Shown here one piece after another: positions 1-6,067 of a stretch of DNA of 8,076 nucleotides (positions are counted from its first letter, which is position 1; every line of letters begins with the position of its first letter). A program made the translations under genes and the position numbers. The DNA is from Candidatus Iainarchaeum sp. (lineage in GTDB: Archaea > Iainarchaeota > Iainarchaeia > Iainarchaeales > JAFGBZ01). The notes under the pieces were generated by a model that ran no database searches, was not told the origin of the DNA, and saw nothing but the letters and a program-made list of their open reading frames with translations. The stretch is from assembly GCA_016218635.1 (NCBI GenBank), contig JACRDJ010000025.1:1-8076 (forward strand), in the 5' to 3' direction.

Positions 1-15
1 AGGTTTTCAAACTTC

Positions 16-354
16 ATGCGGGAAATCCCTGTCATTGGAAGCATTTACGGAGTCTGGAAAAAATTGATTGGCAATAGAACCCTTCGCTGGCCCCGCCAGA
101 ACCTCATTAATCCGAGGAAGGGCGGGCGATGGGTGTCTGAAGCGCAGTCGCCTGCGGAAGCCCGCTTTAGGATTAATTCAAACGGCATCCCGGAAGGAGT
201 GGGCCCGCGCCTACAGGCCACCGACAGTGAACTGGGACTGCTTTTGAGGAAACATGCCGGACTGAAGGCGCGCTATGATGAACTGGTCGGAAAGTACCCG
301 GAACTGCTGACGGAAGAAAGACCCGCTCCGGCGCACGGCGGCGGACACCATTAA
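16..354 (+). CDS. Small basic hypothetical protein (112 aa), possibly open at its 5' end
   Basis: I do not recognise this protein. The first 60 residues are basic and rich in Arg, Trp, Pro and Gly with no membrane segment. Residues 67-99 look helical and charged (SELGLLLRKHAGLKARYDEL) and could form a short coiled coil. The C terminus is Pro/Ala/Gly/His-rich and ends HGGGHH, which might bind metal. Codon use in the second half (ctg, gaa, aag, ccg) resembles the larger genes here, which supports real coding. The frame is also open from base 1 to the ATG at 16, so translation may start further upstream; only 15 bases are available and no promoter or ribosome binding site can be judged. The gene ends just before an oligo-T tract at 377-383. 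It is probably a cytoplasmic protein of unknown role. It could also be the tail of a longer protein. Confidence 0.5.
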   Translation: MREIPVIGSIYGVWKKLIGNRTLRWPRQNLINPRKGGRWVSEAQSPAEARFRINSNGIPEGVGPRLQATDSELGLLLRKHAGLKARYDELVGKYPELLTEERPAPAHGGGHH

Positions 355-376
355 GTTTCATGAATTCCTGGCCGCA

Positions 377-383
377 TTTTTTT
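377..383 (+). terminator. Oligo-T tract, possible archaeal terminator
   Basis: Seven consecutive T residues lie 23 bases after the stop codon of the 16-354 gene, with no strong hairpin before them. Archaeal RNA polymerase commonly terminates at such T runs. A shorter T5 run follows at 437-441. Confidence 0.35.
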
Positions 384-406
384 CGCAGGGGTTCGTTTTA
401 CTGCAA

Positions 407-420
407 TTTTATTATTTAAG
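407..420 (+). promoter_or_regulatory. Putative TATA element for the PIN-domain remnant
   Basis: This A/T-only stretch apart from its last base (ttttattatttaag) has its best TATA-like core at 412-419. The core is centred about 28 bases before the ATG at 444, with no Shine-Dalgarno sequence between them. This is the spacing expected of a leaderless archaeal transcript. The sequence and spacing are seen; promoter function is inferred. Confidence 0.35.
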
Positions 421-443
421 CGTGTTGTTGCCTGGATTTTTCT

Positions 444-671
444 ATGTTTGAGTCGCATCGTGTTTTGCTGGATACCAATATTTATGGAACGCTTTTTACC
501 GATGAGCGTTACTTTTCGCTTCCGGATGCTATTCAGTGGAAGGGCCTGATGGTTTGTGGTTCATCGGTTATCCGGCAGGAGTTGAGGGATATTCCTCGGA
601 GTGCTTTGGTTAGGTGTTACGTGACAGCGTTTATTGCGGTTATCCCGCGGGTTGTTCAATATCCTGCGAAA
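444..671 (+). pseudogene. Truncated PIN-domain ribonuclease (VapC-like) remnant
   Basis: The first 57 residues fit the N-terminal part of a PIN domain: a hydrophobic strand with the catalytic aspartate (VLLDTNIYG, Asp10) and, after a strand-turn, the helix with the second acidic residue (SSVIRQELRDIP, Glu46). PIN domains are Mg-dependent ribonucleases of about 130 residues, often toxins of VapBC pairs, and need further conserved acidic residues in the C-terminal half. Those are missing here: after about Arg57 (base 614) the sequence no longer looks like a PIN domain. The open frame continues to 905, but everything past 671 is antisense to the large minus-strand gene. Codons are T-ending and A/T-rich, unlike the neighbours, suggesting separate origin. 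No antitoxin gene lies directly upstream. A short functional protein cannot be excluded, but a broken gene is more likely. Confidence 0.55.
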
Positions 672-3600
672 TTATTTTCCGGTTTTTTTCCGCACGCGGC
701 GGATGAAGAATACGGCTGCCACCAGGGTTCCCAGATACAATGCCATTCCGAGGATTCCTTCGGGCACGGAGGGCAGATCGAGGAGTCCTCCTTTTCCGGA
801 GTCCAGGGAGAGGTTAAGCGTGTTGCCGGCAGCCGAGGAGTTCACGGTATCGCCTTCCACTTTCGTCTGAATGCCTTTACGGAAGGCTTCCAGGAGGGGC
901 AGTAACTGTCCGTTTTCGGCATACCATAGTCCTTTTTCGGGGTCAAACCACATGGAGCCGTTGTTGCCTTGGGCGGCGGTGAGGACTTCGGCCGGGTTGT
1001 TGTCAAACTTGACGGCGGGAACCCCGTTTTCGGCGGAGAAGTCGAGCGTGTGCTTTTGCCCGTTGTCGTCCGTGAATTCCACGCCCGTGGGGGTCTGGCG
1101 GAGGTCATTAATGGGGTAGTCCGTGAATTTTCCGGTTTCTTTGTCAATGACGCGCAGGAAGGTCTTGCAGCCCTGTTCTTTGTCCGCAAAGAATACATAT
1201 CGTTTGGCGGGGGTTTCAAACACCTTGAACGGCCCCATGTGCTTTAAGGACTGGTTGAAGCTTTCCGCTTTTCCTTTCTGGAAGTCGGAGTCCAGGTTGG
1301 CAATCACGGACAAATCAATGGCGGGTTCTTCGCATCCCGTCTGCGGGTTTTTGTCCGAGGTCAGGTTGGCCTTGAGTCCTTTCACAGCCTGTTTGGGAAG
1401 GATGCCGTCCTGGTGGTGCATTAAGTATACGAGCAGGCATCCGTTGGGTTTGAGCAGGATGACTCCGTTCTCAAACTGAATGGATTGCACGGCTCCGAGT
1501 GAAACGTTCCGGGTTCCTTCTCTTAGCTGGATTTCCTTGGCGTCCGTCATCACCAGCACCGCGGATGCGCCGCCTTCGTAGCGGGGGTATCCTTCGGCTA
1601 CAATCTGGCCGGCAACCACTTTCACCATCGGGTGCGTGGAGGTGGTGACGGCCTTGACGGCACCGAATGCCCCGAACAGCTGCTGGGGGTTTTGCAGGGG
1701 CAGCCCCGTCTGGTTTTCAACGGCCTGGCGCATGCAGTCAATCAGTTGCGGGTTAATCAGGGTGGCATTGCCTTGGGCATCAATGGAAAGCGCCGGTTCA
1801 TCGGAGGGCGTAATGCAGGCTTCGTTGAGGTAGCGGGGAATTTCCTCAAAGGGTCCCGCGGTATTGGGGGCCATTAAGCGCACGGCATCCGGGTTGGACA
1901 CCAGCGTTTTTCCGTCATAGGAAAGGGTTCCGTTCGCGTTGTCCTGCACGAGGGGCTTGCCGGTGGCCTTGTCCATCACCGCTTTTCCGCCGGAGGTCTT
2001 ATACGAGGAAGGCGTGGAGCGGCCCTTGAACCATAAATAGAAGAGTTTGCGGGAGTCCATTTGTCCGCTGGAGACTGCCCCGCCCCCGAATTTCACGCTG
2101 GCCTGCACGACCCCCTGGGTTTTTCCGGCGTTCACGAAGTCCTCAATCTCTCCCTTCATTTTTCCAAGCACTTCGTTGGAAACGGTTTCATTGCTGGACT
2201 TGAATCCGTCCAGCACCTTGGAAGACCACTGGTCCACGGAGTTCAGCACTTTTTCCGTGGAGAAAGCGGATTCGCTTTCCTTTCCTTTCGGTTTTTCTTC
2301 CGCGGCTGCCGCAAAGTAATGCACGTAGTATCCGCCTTCCGTGTCCACGCAGTCCTGTAGTTCCGGGGCCAGCAGGGTCTGGGTGAGAATGGTGGCCGAG
2401 ACTCCGGGCCAGCCGAACATCACGAACGAAAGCGACTGCAGGCCGGACAAAATAGCCCCCGAACGCGAACCGCCCAGGCCGATTTTGTCCAGATGATCGC
2501 CCCAGGATTTGGAGAAATTCAGGGTAAGCCCCTGGCCGAGCTTGTTGTACATGCGTTTGACGGCTTCCGTGCAGCTCTTGTTCACGTCCCCGTTCATTTT
2601 AATGGGTTCGCCCGGAGTATCCCCTTCCGCGGGCTCAATGTCTTTCGTGTCCCCGGAGAGGTTAAGATGGTGCGCGAACGCAATCAGGGTCTGACCGATC
2701 TGACGGGCTTTCGCGGTGCGCGGGTATTCCAGGATGTAGGCCTGGTGCGCGGATGCAGAAGAGAAATACGGGGAGAATGATTCAAAGTTGCCCTGCGTGC
2801 CTTCGGCCTTGAAGTTCACGGAACAGCCCGCGCAGTCATCCGGGCTGTTGACGTAAATGGCGAGGTCCTCGGTTTCACTGCGGAGTTCGTTGTTGGTCAG
2901 CGTCTGCAGCTGGTTGCCCGCGGGCAAAAACGTTTCAGACACCTTGTCGAGCGCCTGTTTCCAGGGCAGGTAATTAAGCACCTGCGCAAACATGTCTCCC
3001 TGGTCGCTTCCTTCGTTGGCAAAAAAGTCCAGGTAGGCGTCATTGAAAATTTTGTCGTCTCCGAGCCCGAATTTCACGGTGGTCCAGGTGTCAGGAAGCT
3101 GCAGGAAGGAAAGCTGTTCCTGTCCGCCCCCGCGCTTGAGCCACCAGTACGCGAAAGGATACGCGGTAATTGCGGCCCCGCCCTTTACTGTGAAATAACT
3201 GCGGACCAGTTCCTGCTCCTGCGCAAACAGTTTGTCCAGCGCGGACCAGTACCGGCGTGAAACGAATCCGTTCGCGCGCAGGTAATCGAGCATGGTGTCT
3301 TCAATGTTCCAGTTCGCCATCAGCCGCAGGTTGGAGCGGATACGGCCGTTCACCAGGCGGCGGGCAAAGTCCACGGGCCGCATGACCTGCTGGTTGCCCC
3401 AGGCTCCGTCAAACACTTCCGTCTTGGGGCCCGTTCGGCCCAGAATGAATGGAATGTTGTGCTGGGTGTACTTGAGGTATTTTCCGTAATCGTCCTGAAT
3501 CCAGTAATTCTTGGAGCGCCGCGGAATCGAGTGCGGAATGTCGTGCACGCCCAGATGACTGCCGGGCGCCGCGTTTTCGGCGTCAAACTGATAGAGAATC

Positions 3601-5441
3601 ATGTTGCCGGCCTCATCCGCTTCATATTCACTCTGGAAATTTCCAAGTGCTTTCCCGCCGGGCCTGAAATTACGCCAGTCCCCGTTGTCCACGAATTCAT
3701 CCAGAATCCGCCGGATATGCCGGGGGTCCTCGTTGAGTTCAACGACTTCCTTGGTGTTGAGCTGCCGGACTCCCTTGTCATAAAATCCGGTGAACACGTC
3801 CTTGACCGCCCACTCGGGGGCATCAATGTTGATGCCTACATCATCAATGTTGCCCATCCATCTCGCCATTTCCCGCCCGTACTGCACCATGGCCGTCTCT
3901 TCCTGGAGGGAACCGCGCCCGAACTGGTTGAGCACCTTTTCATACGCATTCTGGGCCAGTTCCACTTTGGAGTGATTGGCTTTCACGTGCGTGAGCAGGT
4001 CCTTGGTAACCCGCAGCATCTTGGCTTTTTCTTCCACAGATCCGTTCACCTGCAGGTTGTGAATGAATCCGCCGGGAGCAGTGGCCTTTCCCCAGGTCCG
4101 CTGCCAGGCCCACGTTTTCAGCAAATCGTGGTTGGCGCCCACATCCGTGGCCCACCACTGCCGCAACCCCGGAATGCCGGTGGTGATGTTTCTTTCCAGG
4201 CGGTATGCCAGCTGCTGACCCAAAAAAGTGTCATAGGAATAAAATTTGGCGCGCAGACGGCGCAGGAGATTGTCCCTAAAACCCCGCAGGAAATGAAGTT
4301 TTCTTCCCGCAAACCCGAACAACCGTTTGGCTTCGTTGTAGAGGCCGGGAGCAAACGTGGAAGAAGTCATCTCGAACGAACCCCACGAATTGAAGTATTT
4401 GTCAAAAAGAGAATAGGTGTTGATGTAACAGTCCGCGGACGAACCGCAGTTGGTGGACATGAATGCCGAAAAATCATCCGTTTTGATACTGTTGGGAATC
4501 AGTCTGGATTCCTTGCGTTTAAGGGTCTGATACGTCAGCCGGTTAATGTCGCCGGACTGGGCCATCACGCGCACCAAATCCAGGTCCCTGGATTTAAGGT
4601 CCACGTCCGCCCCGAAAAAATTCAGGGTGGCATCCTTTTTTTCCTTCAGCCACTCCGTGGCTCCGCTGGCCTCCCCGGCCTTCAAAACATCCAGGCCCAC
4701 GTTCTTGAAGTCGGCCACAATGCCGGCCCCGCTGTTTCGGTACGTCAGGCCTCCCTGGTTCAGCGCGCAGTCCTTGTCTTCAATGCCGGCCTTGCATCGG
4801 CCCACGCGCAGGGAATCATTGAGCACCAGCCCGTACGAAAACGAACCGTCCACGTAATTGTTCAGCCACTGCGACATCAGCGCGGGCTCAAAGGGGTCGG
4901 CAGGAACATCCACTTTCACGGCCGCCCCCTTGCCATCGGCTTCAATGAGGGAAAGCTTGGGGTTCTTTTTCTGGGAAGCATCCCCTCCCGCGGCAGGCTG
5001 CTTGGGCAAAATGGGCTTTCCGTCCGGTCCCAGGCCCACATAATTGTTTCCCGCAAACCCGCTGCGCAGTAAATTCTGAATGTTGGCCGCGTCCGTGTCT
5101 GAAAGATTGTTGGCCAGGCACATGTGCTGGGAGGGCTGCGTGAAACCATACTGGGCGGAATTAAATGCCGGAACGGGTGAACCGGAAATTCCGGCGTTGG
5201 GGGGCACTCCGTTTTCCGGAACCGTGCCCGGGTCAGCCGGGGGCAAACCGGTTTCCTCCAAGGGAACCAATTCATCCGCCAGCAGAATCCGGGATGAATT
5301 TGATTCCGAAGAATCCGGCGCAACGGATGAAATCACCGGGTCCGAAGCCGGGGAAGAAAAATCTGCGGACTGTGCGAAGCCGGAACCCAGCAGGAGCCAG
5401 ACAATCCAGACCGTCATCAGCTGATGCCCGTTCAAACGCAT
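672..5441 (-). CDS. Giant secreted, C-terminally membrane-anchored surface protein (1589 aa)
   Basis: I do not recognise the family. Residues 1-25 form a Sec signal peptide: Arg2, a hydrophobic core VWIVWLLLGSGFA, and likely cleavage near 23-26. A Ser/Pro/Gly-rich linker follows (about 27-107). The C terminus has one membrane helix (1562-1580, GILGMALYLGTLVAAVFFI) followed by RRVRKKTGK, so nearly the whole protein should lie outside the cell. Cysteines number 14 (108, 216, 225, 332, 338, 870, 873, 957, 1031, 1209, 1236, 1334, 1370, 1425), an even number compatible with disulfides. There are 19 N-X-S/T sequons, none between 490 and 926. Residues 370-830 are Trp/Arg-rich and look largely helical; 1280-1540 looks beta-rich. 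Residues 998-1026 form an internal hydrophobic stretch. ATG 5441 is chosen because an in-frame TAG lies 12 bases upstream and the next Met would cut the signal peptide. It follows the 177-aa membrane protein by 39 bases. Adhesion, host contact or envelope structure are possible roles, none shown. Confidence 0.9.
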   Translation of the reverse strand: MRLNGHQLMTVWIVWLLLGSGFAQSADFSSPASDPVISSVAPDSSESNSSRILLADELVPLEETGLPPADPGTVPENGVPPNAGISGSPVPAFNSAQYGFTQPSQHMCLANNLSDTDAANIQNLLRSGFAGNNYVGLGPDGKPILPKQPAAGGDASQKKNPKLSLIEADGKGAAVKVDVPADPFEPALMSQWLNNYVDGSFSYGLVLNDSLRVGRCKAGIEDKDCALNQGGLTYRNSGAGIVADFKNVGLDVLKAGEASGATEWLKEKKDATLNFFGADVDLKSRDLDLVRVMAQSGDINRLTYQTLKRKESRLIPNSIKTDDFSAFMSTNCGSSADCYINTYSLFDKYFNSWGSFEMTSSTFAPGLYNEAKRLFGFAGRKLHFLRGFRDNLLRRLRAKFYSYDTFLGQQLAYRLERNITTGIPGLRQWWATDVGANHDLLKTWAWQRTWGKATAPGGFIHNLQVNGSVEEKAKMLRVTKDLLTHVKANHSKVELAQNAYEKVLNQFGRGSLQEETAMVQYGREMARWMGNIDDVGINIDAPEWAVKDVFTGFYDKGVRQLNTKEVVELNEDPRHIRRILDEFVDNGDWRNFRPGGKALGNFQSEYEADEAGNMILYQFDAENAAPGSHLGVHDIPHSIPRRSKNYWIQDDYGKYLKYTQHNIPFILGRTGPKTEVFDGAWGNQQVMRPVDFARRLVNGRIRSNLRLMANWNIEDTMLDYLRANGFVSRRYWSALDKLFAQEQELVRSYFTVKGGAAITAYPFAYWWLKRGGGQEQLSFLQLPDTWTTVKFGLGDDKIFNDAYLDFFANEGSDQGDMFAQVLNYLPWKQALDKVSETFLPAGNQLQTLTNNELRSETEDLAIYVNSPDDCAGCSVNFKAEGTQGNFESFSPYFSSASAHQAYILEYPRTAKARQIGQTLIAFAHHLNLSGDTKDIEPAEGDTPGEPIKMNGDVNKSCTEAVKRMYNKLGQGLTLNFSKSWGDHLDKIGLGGSRSGAILSGLQSLSFVMFGWPGVSATILTQTLLAPELQDCVDTEGGYYVHYFAAAAEEKPKGKESESAFSTEKVLNSVDQWSSKVLDGFKSSNETVSNEVLGKMKGEIEDFVNAGKTQGVVQASVKFGGGAVSSGQMDSRKLFYLWFKGRSTPSSYKTSGGKAVMDKATGKPLVQDNANGTLSYDGKTLVSNPDAVRLMAPNTAGPFEEIPRYLNEACITPSDEPALSIDAQGNATLINPQLIDCMRQAVENQTGLPLQNPQQLFGAFGAVKAVTTSTHPMVKVVAGQIVAEGYPRYEGGASAVLVMTDAKEIQLREGTRNVSLGAVQSIQFENGVILLKPNGCLLVYLMHHQDGILPKQAVKGLKANLTSDKNPQTGCEEPAIDLSVIANLDSDFQKGKAESFNQSLKHMGPFKVFETPAKRYVFFADKEQGCKTFLRVIDKETGKFTDYPINDLRQTPTGVEFTDDNGQKHTLDFSAENGVPAVKFDNNPAEVLTAAQGNNGSMWFDPEKGLWYAENGQLLPLLEAFRKGIQTKVEGDTVNSSAAGNTLNLSLDSGKGGLLDLPSVPEGILGMALYLGTLVAAVFFIRRVRKKTGK
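702..758 (-). other. C-terminal membrane anchor of the giant protein
   Basis: Residues 1562-1580 are 19 uninterrupted non-charged, mostly aliphatic residues, directly followed by five basic residues in the last nine. With the N-terminal signal peptide this gives a type I topology with the bulk outside and a tiny basic tail inside. No PGF-CTERM or LPXTG-like sorting motif precedes the helix, so a plain anchor is preferred. Confidence 0.8.
5367..5441 (-). other. Sec signal peptide of the giant protein
   Basis: Residues 1-25 show a short polar n-region with Arg2, a hydrophobic h-region (about 11-19) and a small-residue c-region GSGFAQSA. Cleavage could be after Ala23, Ser25 or Ala26. No lipobox cysteine is present. 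Confidence 0.8.
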
Positions 5442-5471
5442 GACTTTCGCCTATTCCTTAATGCGTGAACC

Positions 5472-5480
5472 ATTATAAAA
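5472..5480 (-). promoter_or_regulatory. Putative TATA element of the giant gene
   Basis: Read on the minus strand this is TTTTATAAT, adjoining the stop codon of the 177-aa gene (5481-5483). Its centre is about 35 bases before the ATG at 5441, so a start site about 26 bases downstream would give a leader of roughly 8 bases. The giant gene could therefore be transcribed both by read-through from the upstream gene and from its own promoter. No clear Shine-Dalgarno sequence precedes the ATG. Confidence 0.35.
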
Positions 5481-6014
5481 TCACTGCGGCCAGAAATACA
5501 CGAAGTAAACGAGGGCCAAAAAAAGCCCCGGAAAGACGTAGAGCCAGAACGCGAATGCCATCAGCAGAACCGCGTACACGGACACCCCGAAACGGATCCA
5601 GAAATTCGAAATTCCCCGCTTAAGCCACTCCATCACGAACGCACCCAGGAGAACGCCGGTCAGGGACAAAACGGACAAAACGGACGCCACCAGCCCCAGC
5701 CGGACCAGGGCCAGCAATGCCATCACCCATCCCGGTGCCTGCAGGGAAGCCACGGCGGCCGGAAGGTTTCCGGCGGAACCAATCAGGCTCAAAGAAGGAA
5801 CAAAATACAGAACCACCAGCAACGCAAACCATTCCAGCACGCACGCAATGAAAACCGAATGAATCCAGGCCAGTTTCCAGCGCGCGCGCACGAACCGGTG
5901 AATGCCCACCCCCGCCAAAACCAGGGCCAGCACCAGCGGAAAATTCAGCAAAGTTCCCTTCAGCAGGGAAAACAAACCATCCAGGAGCCCAAAAAGGAAA
6001 ACATTTATATCCAT
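5481..6014 (-). CDS. Polytopic membrane protein, four to five helices (177 aa)
   Basis: I do not recognise this protein. It is almost entirely hydrophobic, with membrane segments at about residues 22-38, 50-73, 94-127 (long enough for one tilted or two short helices), 142-160 and 161-175. The only strongly basic loops are 40-47 (RFVRARWK) and 130-141 (WLKRGISNFWIR), which by the positive-inside rule should face the cytoplasm. It has one cysteine (58) and no soluble domain or catalytic motif. The ATG at 6014 is 26-27 bases downstream of the centre of a TTTATA element, so a leaderless transcript is expected. It lies immediately upstream of the giant exported protein on the same strand. A natural guess is a membrane partner or assembly factor for that protein, but nothing in the sequence proves it. 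Confidence 0.8.
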   Translation of the reverse strand: MDINVFLFGLLDGLFSLLKGTLLNFPLVLALVLAGVGIHRFVRARWKLAWIHSVFIACVLEWFALLVVLYFVPSLSLIGSAGNLPAAVASLQAPGWVMALLALVRLGLVASVLSVLSLTGVLLGAFVMEWLKRGISNFWIRFGVSVYAVLLMAFAFWLYVFPGLFLALVYFVYFWPQ

Positions 6015-6029
6015 TAAAAAGAAAATAAT

Positions 6030-6051
6030 GGTACTCCTATAAATTAGTGCC
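6030..6051. repeat. Imperfect dyad flanking the shared TATA element
   Basis: GGTACT (6030-6035) and AGTGCC (6046-6051) are inverted copies with one mismatch in six. The axis of symmetry falls exactly on the centre of the TATA core at 6040.5. It could be a binding site for a dimeric regulator or BRE-like contacts on both sides. The arms are short, so chance is not excluded. Confidence 0.35.
6038..6043. promoter_or_regulatory. Shared TATA element for two divergent genes
   Basis: TATAAA on plus and TTTATA on minus, centred at 6040.5. The minus-strand ATG (6014) is 26.5 bases away and the plus-strand ATG (6068) is 27.5 bases away, both fitting leaderless archaeal start sites. It is the only obvious TATA-like core in the 53-base intergenic region. 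Direction would be set by flanking BRE sequences, which I cannot assign with certainty. Confidence 0.5.
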
Positions 6052-6067
6052 GTTAGGGGCCAAGCAC

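Noticed and set aside
640..655. Small hairpin-like sequence (GCGG, five-base loop, CCGC) after the stop of the giant gene
   Set aside because: Only a four-base stem and no T run on the minus strand; not enough for a terminator call.
672..905. C-terminal part of the PIN-like open frame, overlapping the giant gene
   Set aside because: The translation past base 671 is low-quality antisense sequence with no PIN-domain residues, so I do not treat it as real protein.
1553..1589. Possible archaeosortase (PGF-CTERM) or sortase signal at the C terminus of the giant protein (residue numbers)
   Set aside because: There is a membrane helix and a basic tail but no PGF or LPXTG-like motif before it; a simple membrane anchor explains it.
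4322..4331. A 9-of-10 inverted match to the ACCAAACGGT repeat inside the giant gene
   Set aside because: One near match to a 10-mer is expected about this often by chance on two strands of 8 kb, and it lies within coding sequence.
3459..5072. A 537-codon open frame on the plus strand opposite the giant gene
   Set aside because: No promoter, no recognisable domain, His/Gly/Val-rich shadow composition, and entirely within a gene with clear signal peptide and anchor.
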